From Pictodentalium vernedei (taxonomy: Eukaryota; Mollusca; Scaphopoda; Dentaliida; Dentaliidae): a stretch of 64,000 bases of DNA. The notes under the pieces are model-generated. The model was not told where the DNA came from. It was given only the letters and a program-made list of their open reading frames with translations, and did not search any database. The stretch covers positions 388,532,674 through 388,596,673 of the forward strand of contig CM062289.1 of NCBI GenBank assembly GCA_031216915.1, given 5' to 3'. Of the stretch, positions 9,905 through 22,989 are shown piece by piece. A program made the position numbers and the translations under genes. Positions within the stretch are counted from its first letter, which is position 1, and every line of letters begins with the position of its first letter.

Positions 9905-12478
9905 AAAGTTGTCATACATTGCTAGCCGCATGCAACCATAGACAACATTTAGCACTCAATCAATTAGGAATGGAGTAAATTGCGACTTAAACTTACCAAA
10001 TTCTGAAAAATGGAGTTATTTTCGACGGCACCTATCTTTATGCAACCGAAAGAGGGATTGGGTTAAACTTTACAGCTACCTTATGAAGGAAAATCTTCTT
10101 GGACTTGAACTGTAAATCTAAATGTCAACAAAATTTTCAGATATTACCAAAATCACAATTACTCGATGGATAATTGTGAATACGAACATGTAAATCATGT
10201 GTTACCCTTATGGAATTTTTCAAAAAACTTCAAAATTTATTTGACCCATTTTATGATGCAAAAAGGTTCTACATACAAAAATACCATTGTTTTCACTTTT
10301 TGTCTACTGAAATCGCCTGTTCTGACTTAATAAATCAACTTGAACTAAACAATGGGTATCACTGTAGGCTTAAATTCAGTTTTTCCGGCAATCACAGCCG
10401 CAGGTTCGCGCACAGTGTCACTTTTCTGTACATTATAAAATCAGGAATCGAGTTTCACTCGTTAGATATATGAAACACGAGGCAAACTATTCAAACAGAA
10501 TCCATCCATATTCTGTCTAAACAGACTGAATAAATAATCTTCAGTTCATGTTTTTTTAGTGTTCTATCTATTCAAAATATAGCTGTTACAGCCGACAGAG
10601 AGAAACTTGTCAATTCCAATCGTTTGTTTTTCAGTACTTCTAAAGGAAAGCAATTTCTGCGATTTGGAACACTGTAGTATTTTCGATAATACCTCCACAG
10701 CGTATTCTAACCAGAAAGACGGAGGAAAGTGTGTCTAAACACAAATGTTGCCTTTCAGAAGCTGATTTTGATTGTTCCCTTTTGAAAAGGGAAACGCCTT
10801 CCTTATCTACGACTGAGCAAACCTCGAATAGCAATGGCATTTAAATATCAGTCATTAGAGGCATACAAGAAGCTCATTTCCAGTCACTTGAAGGTTTTTT
10901 TCCTCACGCTAGTCCGAGCTTGGCGAGGTTATTTTGGGGCCGAGAGATATTTCTACATACATAATGACGTGTATGACGTGGAACGGAGTGTGAGGTGATA
11001 AGGCTTTGCTTTGGATACTCCCAAGTATAGTCCCATATTTGTTCAGTGCTATGGAATGAGCTTTCAATAATATTGTCCTGCTACCACACAAAGGTTATCA
11101 GTGGTCATTTAGAGTAAAGAGAGTACGTTTCGAACAAATCCAATTTTCAAAGAGTCATCAGGGGTGCAGATTTTGCGATATGTGTGCTTATACCCAAAAT
11201 CTCAGACTATCATGATTAATTCATTTCAGAGGAGGGCTCGGCAGAACTATGTTTGGTCCCGCCAAGCCTTTAACCCATTCACCCCCCCCCCCCCACACAC
11301 ACACACACACACATAGAGAAGCTATAGACTAGGGAGAGCATTTACGCAACAGCCGATGGATGTACATTTTATAAGAGTGCACATGAGTGTATTCTTGTAG
11401 GGGCCCTGGGAGCTACAGTAGTATTGTTAACTGGGGTGACCACGTTATGCTTTACTGCTTTAATATGACACAGGACCCAAAGACTTGTGTGTTTCTTCTC
11501 TGAAGTGGCAACGTGATTGCAAACAATAGGCTAAACTTCATTTTGTTATGTTTAATAGCAATGATTTAGGCATGAATTCCCCGCGGGAACCCCGGGAAGC
11601 GAAGCAGTGCCTGTTCACTGCGGTAAACAGGTTCTGTTTTACTGGCAAAATAGGACCCAGTCACCAATGCTTGGGATGTGCAAACACTCTATAAAGTGGG
11701 CGATATGGCTTATTAACGCTCACTCCTGGTCTTGAGTTGATACTCATGTTGTGGTCATGATTAGCCATTGTGCAAGCATATGTGACCTTAAACACCAATA
11801 AATAAATTTAGGCATGAATACTGGGTAGGTGTGACCAAAAATACCAGTAAACAATTATGTGGTGGTTAAATACTGAGTCTTTGGAACTTTGAGATTGCCT
11901 TTTCCTATTAGGTGTGCTCCCTACATCGGAGGGACCTCGCATTTTCAGAAAAGTCAATGTAATCGACGTATGGAGGATTCTGTACCACATAAATCTGCGT
12001 AACGTGACTGAGAATAGATTGGATTGTTGGACAAGAATATGGACAGGGGTAAAAAATGAGTGTCAAATTGGTAAAATTTCACAAATTTTCGACAATGCGC
12101 TTTTTTAAAAACAAGATTTTCAATGGGAAAAAAGGGTCTTTCTCTTTATTGAGGTGTTCTGGATTTTGGTTCGGAACATCTGCACTATCTATTCATTCCT
12201 TTTTGGGATATTTGTGTTCAAATTTTGACACTGGGTGATGATATTTCGTACCAAAATAAGTTCCAACATCAGTCAGTTGTTACTATTTATAGTAACTCTG
12301 AATGAAATGACAATGTGACTCCGGTCTGAACAACTAAACATATCCCCACCAAAAAATCGTCTGCTCAGTCAGTACGCTGGTTTTCGTGTAACTTATCACA
12401 GCTGCTTTGTTTCTGTTGATTTTTATTAAACAAATAGCAATTTTTTCTATACCCTCATGTACTCGAAAATTTACGTTA

Positions 12479-15400
12479 TTATCTTCTCTGGAAACAGAAT
12501 GATGGAGGTCTTACAATTTAAAGTTTTCTATTTATTTTTTGCCACAGAAGAACGAATCGGGCTGTAGCTCAGTAAGTTCAGGCGTTCACTTTGCTGTATG
12601 AAAAGTTCGTGTTCAATGCGATGTGTGTTCAAAACCCACCTGTTCTTAGATTTTTCTCATTATCCTAACACACACATTTTTCGCTTTGTTCTGGTTGCAT
12701 CTTCGTCTATAGTGCATGTTTTCGCAAATTAGCTGAATACTCCACAATCAGTATATTTAAACCAAAATGTTGGAAAACAACCAATTGCCCAAAAAAGACA
12801 GACCATTACTCTGCAGACCATATTGTACAATTAGGGGCGCTATTATGTTGCAAAAATTGAGTCAAATAACGAGACGATAATCATAGTCTGATGATGCCTT
12901 TTGTCTGTTCAGCACCACTGACTGTGTGCCAGATTTAATGTTTCCTTGAAATAAAAGATTGCGAATATTCTCAACTGCACTTAATAAATAGCCTTTTGTG
13001 GCAAACTAAAAGAGTATATGCACTGACACCGTCATATTACCACTATAAGCAATGTATTTCTTCTGTTATGTCAGTGGTGAGGGCCTTGATTTCAGCTGTC
13101 CATTTGGGAGCAATTTGCGGATTGTGCAAATGTGTACAGCCCGTTAATAGTACACTTTCCTTCAACCAATGCTAGCCCTTCGTGTGGTGGTTTAGTAAGT
13201 TAGGAATTTAGGTAGTAGATAGATGACGCAGGACGGTTCTCTCCGTGCTATCCGCCCTCATTCATCCGACACAATACAGGTCGGGGAAAGAGCCGTGATA
13301 CCCCAATAATAAACAAATTCCACCCATCACTACAAACTTTAAATATCCTCTGTATTTTGAGCTAAAATATATTTCTGTCACAGAATGACTGGTAGTGTAA
13401 TGGCTCTACTAACAGGTTAGAGAACTTTTGGAGCTAAACAGGGTTGGCGGACCGGTGTCATGATTCCATGTGCTATACTGTCTGTCAGGTAGGAAAGCAT
13501 ACTTTCAAAGCGTGTGTATGGGATAGTTTGGTTTGGTTTGGTTTGGGTGGGGGGAGTGGGGTTGGCGTTTTATTTCAGGTTTACATTTTAGATCTCTGAA
13601 TCGTCTTTTCATCTTGATTTGCCGTTCGCGGTTTTATCTGGAATATTTTCCGATATGATGTGTGGAGCAGTGAGTCACGATACGTTTGGAAAGCATTCAC
13701 GTTACAACAATTAGTTTTTTACAGATGAAGTTTACATTCCTACGAGCATCCACATGGAGCATTCTGGGTTCCTACCCCTTCCTCTGTTTATACCGGACCA
13801 GCATTAATTTTATGTATCATATTGAAGGTGAATGAATATTTTAGAGGGGAACCGTTTGATTTGAGTTTTTGGTTCAGATTCGACTTGTTTCAGCATTTGA
13901 AGGGCATTCGGTACCTCAGCACGCTTGGCGTGGTTTTGGTCGGCTGTCGTTTAAGACTGCTTGCTTCAAACAAGCGAATGGTAACGTTGGTTCCACATTA
14001 TAGCCCTAAGAAAGTTATGTATAGTTTAAGAGGAGTCACTTTCCAAACTTCCCAGATTTATTAACTTGAAGAATTGTAAGCTGATTTGTGTGATTACTTG
14101 CTTTAAGAGTAGGTCATCTTCTGTGTTGGGCAGTATTAATTCTGTGTCAGTATTAATTCATGTGGGTCACAAAGAGAGATTGGGATTCTTTGGAAAAGTT
14201 CAAGCCTTTCATGTAAAAGTCGAAGGTCGAAACCATGGACTCTTCTATTCAAAGTTGTCAACTTGTATACGCCAGTGTTCTAATTAAGAATTCAACGTTT
14301 ATGATAACGTCAGTGAGGTGTTCACTCACCACACAGTGATTGTTACAATGTCTTCTATAATTCAGAAGATAATATTTCAAAAGAATAAAATCATGAACAA
14401 TGGGAAATTTTACGTGTGCCATTTATTGGTTTTGTCAACTAAAAAAAATTTTTTTTTCAATTTTTGCCTATGGGTTACCCTTATGGAATTTATCAAAAAA
14501 CTTCAAAATTTATTTGACCCATTTTATGATGCAAAAAGGTTCTACATACAAAAATACCATTGTTTTCACTTTTTTTCTACTGAAATCGCCTGTTCTGACT
14601 GAATAAATCAACTTGAACTAAACAATGGGTATCACTGTAGGCTTAAATTCAGTTTTTCCGGCAATCACAGCCGCAGGTTCGCGCACAGTGTCACTTTTCT
14701 GTACATTATAAAATCAGGAATCGAGTTTCACTCGTTAGATATATGAAACACGAGGCAAACTATTCAAACAGAATCCATCCATATTCTGTCTAAACAGACT
14801 GAATAAATAATCTTCAGTTCATGTTTTTTTTAGTGTTCTATCTATTCAAAATATAGCTGTTACAGCCGACAGAAAGAAACTTGTCAATTCCAATCGTTTG
14901 TTTTTCAGTACTTCTAAAGGAAAGCAATTTCTGCGATTTGGAACACTGTAGTATTTTCGATAATACCTCCACAGCGTATTCTAACCAGAAAGACGGAGGA
15001 AAGTGTGTCTAAACACAAATGTTGCCTTCAGAAGCTGATTTTGATTGTTCCCTTTTGAAAAGGGAAACGCCTTCCTTATCTACGACTGAGCAAACCTCGA
15101 ATAGCAATGGCATTTAAACATCAGTCATTAGAGGCATATAAGAAGCTCATTTCCAGTCACTTGAAGGTTTTTTTCCTCACGCTAGTCCGAGCTTGGCGAG
15201 GTTATTTTGGGGCCGAGAGATATTTCTACATACATAATGACGTGTATGACGTGGAACGGAGTGTGAGGTGATAAGGCTTTGCTTTGGATACTCCCAAGTA
15301 TAGTCCCATATTTGTTCAGTGCTATGGAATGAGCTTTCAATAATATTGTCCTGCTACCACACAAAGGTTATCAGTGGTCATTTAGAGTAAAGAGAGTACG

Positions 15401-16753
15401 TTTCGAACAAATCCAATTTTCAAAGAGTCATCAGGGGTGCAGATTTTGCGATATGTGTGCTTATACCCAAAATCTCAGACTATCATGATTAATTCATTTC
15501 AGTGGATGGCTCGGCAGAACTATGTTTGGTCTCGCCAAGCCTTTAACCCATTCACCCCCCCCCCCCACCCCCCACACACACACACACATAGAGAAGCTAT
15601 AGACTAGGGAGAGCATTTACGCAACAGCCGATGGATGTACATTTTATAAGAGTGCACATGAGTGTATTCTTGTAGGGGCCCTGGGAGCTACAGTAGTATT
15701 ATTAACTGGGGTGACCACGTTATGCTTTACTGCTTTAATATGACACAGGACCCAAAGACTTGTGTGTTTCTTCTCTGAAGTGGCAACGTGATTGCAAACA
15801 ATAGGCTAAACTTCATTTTGTTATGTTTAATAGCAATGATTTAGGCATGAATTCCCCGCGGGAACCCCGGAAAGCGAAGCAGTGCCTGTTCACTGCGGTA
15901 AACAGGTTCTGTTTTACTGGCAAAATAGGACCCAGTCACCAATGCTTGGGATGTGCAAACACTCTATAAAGTGGGCGATATGGCTTATTAACGCTCACTC
16001 CTGGTCTTGAGTTGATACTCATGTTGTGGTCATGATTAGCCATTGTGCAAGCATATGTGACCTTAAACACCAATAAATAAATTTAGGCATGAATACTGGG
16101 TAGGTGTGACCAAAAATACCAGTAAACAATTATGTGGTGGTTAAATACCGAGTCTTTGGAACTTTGAGATTGCCTTTTCCTATTAGGTGTGCTCCCTACA
16201 TCGGAGGGACCTCGCATTTTCAGAAAAGTCAATGTAATCGACGTATGGAGGATTCTGTACCTCAGAAATCTGCGTAACGTGACTGAGAATAGATTGGATT
16301 GTTGGACAAGAATATGGACAGGGGTAAAAAATGAGTGTCAAATTGGTAAAATTTCACAAATTTTCGACAATGCGCTTTTTTAAAAACAAGATTTTCAATG
16401 GCAAAAAAGGGTCTTTCTCTTTATTGAGGTGTTCTGGATTTTGGTTCGGAACATCTGCACTATCTATACATTCCTTTTTGGGATATTTGTGTTCAAATTT
16501 TGACACTGGGTGATGATATTTCGTACCAAAATAAGTTCCAACATCAGTCAGTTGTTACTATTTATAGTAACTCTGAATGAAATGACAATGTGACTCCGGT
16601 CTGAACAACTAAACATATCCCCACCAAAAAATCGTCTGCTCAGTCAGTACGCTGGTTTTCGTGTAACTTATCACAGCTGCTTTGTTTCTGTTGATTTTTA
16701 TTAAACAAATAGCAATTTTTTCTATACCCTCATGTACTCGAAAATTTACGTTA
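12479..16753 (+). repeat. Short unit 1
   Basis: This complete 4275-bp unit is of the old sequence type. Distinguishing changes include CTGACTGAATAA near 14596, which puts a stop in a frame open in later units and is shared with unit 2. One T is missing near 15027, which breaks the minus-strand 66/69-codon frame. The poly-C tract is interrupted by an A at 15567, and there are private changes near 15503, 15531 and 15871. Confidence 0.95.
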
Positions 16754-19700
16754 TTATCTTCTCTGGAAACAGAATGATGGAGGTCTTACAATTTAAAGTT
16801 TTCTATTTATTTTTGCCACAGAAGAAAGAATCGGGCTGTAGCTCAGTAAATTCAGGCGTTCACTTTGCTGTATGAAAAGTTCGTGTTCAATGCGATGTGT
16901 GTTCAAAACCCACCTGTTCTTAGATTTTTCTCATTATCCTAACACACACATTTTTCGCTTTGTTCTGGTTGCATCTTCGTCTATAGTGCATGTTTTCGCA
17001 AATTAGCTGAATACTCCACAATCAGTATATTTAAACCAAAATGTTGGAAAACAACCAATTGCCCAAAAAAGACAGACCATTACTCTGCAGACCATATTGT
17101 ACAATTAGGGGCGCTATTATGTTGCAAAAATTGAGTCAAATAACGAGACGATAATCATAGTCTGATGATGCCTTTTGTCTGTTCAGCACCACTGACTGTG
17201 TGCCAGATTTAATGTTTCCTTGAAATAAAAGATTGCGAATATTCTCAACTGCACTTAATAAATAGCCTTTTGTGGCAAACTAAAAGAGTATATGCACTGA
17301 CACCGTCATATTACCACTATAAGCAATGTATTTCTTCTGTTATGTCAGTGGTGAGGGCCTTGATTTCAGCTGTCCATTTGGGAGCAATTTGCGGATTGTG
17401 CAAATGTGTACAGCCCGTTAATAGTACACTTTCCTTCAACCAATGCTAGCCCTTCGTGTGGTGGTTTAGTAAGTTAGGAATTTAGGTAGTAGATAGATGA
17501 CGCAGGACGGTTCTCTCCGTGCTATCCGCCCTCATTCATCCGACACAATACAGGTCGGGGAAAGAGCCGTGATACCCCAATAATAAACAAATTCCACCCA
17601 TCACTACAAACTTTAAATATCCTGTGTATTTTGAGCTAAAATATATTTCTGTCACAGAATGACTGGTAGTGTAATGGCTCTACTAACAGGTTAGAGAACT
17701 TTTGGAGCTAAACAGGGTTGGCGGACCGGAGTCATGATTCCATGTGCTATACTGTCTGTCAGGTAGGAAAGCATACTTTCAACTTTCAAAGCGTGTGTAT
17801 GGGATAGTTTGGTTTGGTTTGGTTTGGGTGGGGGGAGGGGGGTTGGCGTTTTATTTCAGTTTTACATTTTAGATCTCTGAATCGTCTTTTCATCTTGATT
17901 TGCCGTTCGCGGTTTTATCTGGAATATTTTCCGATATGATGTGTGGAGCAGTGAGTCACGATACGTTTGGAAAGCATTCACGTTACAACAATTAGTTTTT
18001 ACAGATGAAGTTTACATTCCTACGAGCATCCACATGGAGGATTCTGGGTTCCTACCCCTTCCTCTGTTTATACCGGACCAGCATTAATTTTATGTATCAT
18101 ATTGAAGGTGAATGAATATTTTAGAGGGGAACCGTTTGATTTGAGTTTTTGGTTCAGATTCGACTTGTTTCAGCATTTGAAGGGCATTCGGTACCTCAGC
18201 ACGCTTGGCGTGGTTTTGGTCGGCTGTCGTTTAAGACTGCTTGCTTCAAACAAGCGAATGGTAACGTTGGTTCCACATTATAGCCCTAAGAAAGTTATGT
18301 ATAGTTTAAGAGGAGTCACTTTCCAAACTTCCCAGATTTATTAACTTGAAGAATTGTAAGCTGATTTGTGTGATTACTTGCTTTAAGAGTAGGTCATGTT
18401 CTGTGTTGGGCAGTATTAATTCTGTGTCAGTATTAATTCATGTGGGTCACAAAGAGAGATTGGGATTCTTTGGAAAAGTTCAAGCCTTTCATGTAAAAGT
18501 CGAAGGTCGAAACCATGGACTCTTCTATTCAAAGTTGTCAACTTGTATACGCCAGTGTTCTAATTAAGAATTCAACGTTTATGATAACGTCAGTGAGGTG
18601 TTCACTCACCACACAGTGATTGTTACAATGTCTTCTATAATTCAGAAGATAATATTTCAAAAGAATAAAATCATGAACAATGGGAAATTTTACGTGTGCC
18701 ATTTATTGGTTTTGTCAACTAAAAAAAATTTTTTTTTCAATTTTTGCCTATGGATTACCCTTATGGAATTTATCAAAAAACTTCAAAATTTATTTGACCC
18801 ATTTTATGATGCAAAAAGGTTCTACATAAATCGCCTGTTCTGACTGAATAAATCAACTTGAACTAAACAATGGGTATCACTGTAGGCTTAAATTCAGTTT
18901 TTCCGGCAATCACAGCCGCAGGTTCGCGCACAGTGTCACTTTTCTGTACATTATAAAATCAGGAATCGAGTTTCACTCGTTAGATATATGAAACACGAGG
19001 CAAACTATTCAAACAGAATCCATCCATATTCTGTCTAAACAGACTGAATAAATAATCTTCAGTTCATGTTTTTTTTAGTGTTCTATCTATTCAAAATATA
19101 GCTGTTACAGCCGACAGAAAGAAACTTGTCAATTCCAATCGTTTGTTTTTCAGTACTTCTAAAGGAAAGCAATTTCTGCGATTTGGAACACTGTAGTATT
19201 TTCGATAATACCTCCACAGCGTATTCTAACCAGAAAGACGGAGGAAAGTGTGTCTAAACACAAATGTTGCCTTTCAGAAGCTGATTTTGATTGTTCCCTT
19301 TTGAAAAGGGAAACGCCTTCCTTATCTACGACTGAGCAAACCTCGAATAGCAATGGCATTTAAATACAGTCATTAGAGGCATATAAGAAGCTCATTTCCA
19401 GTCACTTGAAGGTTTTTTTCCTCACGCTAGTCCGAGCTTGGCGAGGTTATTTTGGGGCCGAGAGATATTTCTACATACATAATGACGTGTATGACGTGGA
19501 ACGGAGTGTGAGGTGATAAGGCTTTGCTTTGGATACTCCCAAGTATAGTCCCATATTTGTTCAGTGCTATGGAATGAGCTTTCAATAATATTGTCCTGCT
19601 ACCACACAAAGGTTATCAGTGGTCATTTAGAGTAAAGAGAGTACGTTTCGAACAAATCCAATTTTCAAAGAGTCATCAGGGGTGCAGATTTTGCGATATG

Positions 19701-20997
19701 TGTGCTTATACCCAAAATCTCAGACTATCATGATTAATTCATTTCAGTGGAGGGCTCGGCAGAACTATGTTTGGTCCCGCCAAGCCTTTAACCCATTCAC
19801 CCCCCCCCCCCCCCCACACACACACACACACATAGAGAAGCTATAGACTAGGGAGAGCATTTACGCAACAGCCGATGGATGTACATTTTATAAGAGTGCA
19901 CAAGAGTGTATTCTTGTAGGGGCCCTGGGAGCTACAGTAGTATTGTTAACTGGGGTGACCACGTTATGCTTTACTGCTTTAATATGACACAGGACCCAAA
20001 GACTTGTGTGTTTCTTCTCTGAAGTGGCAACGTGATTGCAAACAATAGGCTAAACTTCATTTTGTTATGTTTAATAGCAATGATTTAGGCATGAATTCCC
20101 CGCGGGAACCCCGGGAAGCGAAGCAGTGCCTGTTCACTGCGGTAAACAGGTTCTGTTTTACTGGCAAAATAGGACCCAGTCACCAATGCTTGGGATGTGC
20201 AAACACTCTATAAAGTGGGCGATATGGCTTATTAACGCTCACTCCTGGTCTTGAGTTGATACTCATGTTGTGGTCATGATTAGCCATTGTGCAAGCATAT
20301 GTGACCTTAAACACCAATAAATAAATTTAGGCATGAATACTGGGTAGGTGTGACCAAAAATACCAGTAAACAATTATGTGGTGGTTAAATACTGAGTCTT
20401 TGGAACTTTGAGATTGCCTTTTCCTATTAGGTGTTCTCCCTACATCGGAGGGACCTCGCATTTTCAGAAAAGTCAATGTAATCGACGTATGGAGGATTCT
20501 GTACCACAGAAATCTGCGTAACGTGACTGAGAATAGATTGGATTGTTGGACAAGAATATGGACAGGGGTAAAAAATGAGTGTCAAATTGGTAAAATTTCA
20601 CAAATTTTCGACAATGCGCTTTTTTAAAAACAAGATTTTCAATGGGAAAAAAGGGTCTTTCTCTTTATTGAGGTGTTCTGGATTTTGGTTCGGAACATCT
20701 GCACTATCTATTCATTCCTTTTTGGGATATTTGTGTTCAAATTTTGACACTGGGTGATGATATTTCGTACCAAAATAAGTTCCAACATCAGTCAGTTGTT
20801 ACTATTTATAGTAACTCTGAATGAAATGACAATGTGACTCCGGTCTGAACAACTAAACATATCCCCACCAAAAAATCGTCTGCTCAGTCAGTACGCTGGT
20901 TTTCGTGTCACTTATCACAGCTGCTTTGTTTCTGTTGATTTTTATTAAACAAATAGCAATTTTTTCTATACCCTCATGTACTCGAAAATTTACTTTA
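16754..20997 (+). repeat. Short unit 2, with a 35-bp deletion
   Basis: This 4244-bp unit is closely related to unit 1, sharing the CTGACTGAATAA variant near 18841. Relative to unit 1 it lacks about 35 bp between CTACAT and AAATCGCC near 18828, so it carries only part of the 142-codon frame seen in later units. It also has a 7-bp tandem duplication of ACTTTCA near 17777. Confidence 0.95.
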
Positions 20998-21479
20998 TTA
21001 TCTTCTCTGGAAACAGAATGATGGAGGTCTTACAATTTAAAGTTTCCTATTTATTTTTTTGCCACAGAAGAACGAATCGGGCTGTAGCTCAGTAAGTTCA
21101 GGCGTTCATTTTGCTGTATGAAAAGTTCGCGTTCAATGCGATGTGTATTCAGAACCCACCTGTTCTTAGATTTTTCTCATTATCCTAACACATACATTTT
21201 TCGCTTTGTTCTGGTTGCATCTTCGTCTATAGTGCATGTTTTCGCAAATTATCTGGCCAAAAGGCTGGAATACTCCACAATCAGTATATTTAAACAAAAA
21301 TGTTGGAAAACAACCAATTGCCCCCAAAAGACAGACCATTACGCTGCAGGCCATATTGTAAAATTAGGGGCGCTATTATGTTGCAAAAATTAAGTCAAAC
21401 TAGAGAAACAGAATTTACTGCACCCAGTAAATTCAAGTCTGTTTGAAAAGGTTTAAAGTATCAGGAATAAACTATAAAC

Positions 21480-22978
21480 CATCAAGTGTCGACTCATTTG
21501 GTGTTAGTTCCAGGACCATTCATCATACCATGATTGAGATATGAGCATGACCCACTTTCAAAAATGTTGGCTACGCCCACTTTTTTAACATAAAAATGCA
21601 TGTATGGACCTCAGGAATGCTTTGGGAGGGGGGGGGGGTAAAAAAAATGTGATTTCCAGTAATTATGAAAAATACACTTAATGACCCTAGGTGATCTCCT
21701 TGACCCTGACCCATATTTGGAATCTCCATCAAGTGTCTACTCATTTGGTGTTAGTCCCGGGTCCATTCATCATACCATGCTTGAGATATGAGCGTGACCC
21801 ACTTTTACAAATTTTTGTCACGCCCACTTTATTTTACATCAAAATGCATGTGTGTATGTCAGGAATACTTTAGGGGATCAAAAAATGTGATTTCCAGCAA
21901 TTCTGAAAAATGCACTCAATGACCCATAGTTGACCTCCGTGACCTTGACACATATTTTGAATCTCCATCGAGTATCGACTCATTTGGTGTTGCTCCTAGG
22001 TCTGTAGGTCATACCACGCCTGAGATATGGGCGTGACCCACTTTCTAAAATTTTGGCCACGCCCACTTTTTTACGTAAAAATGCAAGTGTGTATGTCAGG
22101 AATACTTTAGGGGGTCAAAAAATGTGATTTTCAGCAATTCTGAAAAATGCACTCAATGACCCCTAGTTCACCTCCGTGACCTTGACCCATATTTTGAACC
22201 TCCATCGGGTGTCGACTCATTTGGTGTTGGTCACAGGTCCATAGGTCATTCCACTCTTGAGATATGGGCGTGACCCACTTTCAAAAATATTGGCCACGCC
22301 CACTTTTTTTACGTAAAAATTTAAGTGTGTATGTCAGGAATTCTTTAGAAGGTCAAAAAATGTGATTTCCAGCAATTCTGAAAATGCACTCAATGACCCC
22401 TAGGTGACCTCTGTGACCTTGACCCATATTCTGAATCTCCATCATGTGTCGACTCACTTGGTGTTGGTCCCAGATCCATACATCATACCACGCCTGAGAA
22501 ATGGGTGTCACCCACTTTCAAAAATTGTGGCCACGCCCACTTTTTTACGTAAAATGCATGTGTGTCCGTCAAGAAGACTTTAGGGGATCAAAAAATGTGA
22601 TTTCCAGCAATTCTGAAAAAATGCACTCAATGACCCCTAGGTGACCTCTGTGATCTTGACACATATTTTGAATCTCCATCAAGTGTCGATTGATTTGGTG
22701 TTGGTCCCAGGTCCATATGTCATGCCACTCCTGAGGTATGGGCGTGACCCACTTTCAAAAATTTTTTGGCCGCGCCCACTTTTTCATGTCAAAATGCATC
22801 TGTGCACATCAGGAATGCTTTAGGGGGTCAAAAAATGTGTTTTCCAGCAATTCTGAAAAATGCACTCAATGACCCCTAGGTGACCTCCGTGACCTTGATC
22901 CATATTTTGAATCTCCATCAAGTGTCGACTGATTTGGTGTTGGTCCCAGGTCTGTAGGTCATACCACGCCTGAGATAT
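21480..22978 (+). repeat. 237-bp satellite, about 6 copies (long unit B)
   Basis: Same repeat as in long unit A, with the CTTGACC..CATATTTTGAA segment near 21700, 21938, 22176, 22415, 22651 and 22890. The third copy has no direct counterpart between the matching copies of A. The array then stops abruptly at GAGATATG (ending 22978) and joins TTTCACACAG. A continues the repeat at that point (1742/1743) for another 3.1 kb. Confidence 0.94.
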
Positions 22979-22989
22979 GTTTCACACAG

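Larger units (their letters stand above)
402..10200 (+). repeat. Long module A (replaces the 1.6-kb short module)
   Basis: The left junction follows AAGTCAAA at about 401, where the sequence leaves the short-unit path (TAACGAGACG) for CTAGAGAAACAG. The right junction is at GTTACCCTTATGG at 10201, where the match to short units resumes at once. In between are the 237-bp satellite, two pearl/Helentron-like elements and a low-copy tail, none of which occur in the short units. The module swaps for the 1607-bp short module and is not simply inserted into it, since none of the short module remains in the long units. Confidence 0.9.
8546..10200 (+). other. Low-copy tail of long module A
   Basis: About 1.65 kb with no clear transposon structure. 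It begins with a degenerate ACGG-like stretch and a CCCC...GGGCATAA end (8553-8645) that resembles the third element end. It then contains two diverged copies of one segment (8672-8868 and 9515-9904), a CpG-bearing stretch with an E-box (8990-9320) and a possible first exon (9324-9430). From 9905 to 10200 it is AT-rich, and I see nothing identifiable. The counterpart in long unit B is 26683-28338. Confidence 0.7.
1..12478 (+). repeat. Long unit A (unit 0)
   Basis: This is the largest unit. Bases 1-401 match the head of the short units, with perfect agreement to about 253 and then a 13-bp indel and about eight substitutions. Bases 402-10200 are the long module, absent from short units. From the sequence GTTACCCTTATGG at 10201 to 12478 the unit is again the shared part. 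The shared part is of the 'old' sequence type seen in the next two units: CCCTTTTGAAAAGGG near 10787 and CTTCTAAAGG near 10637. A private GACAGAGAG near 10595 sets it apart. Confidence 0.93.
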
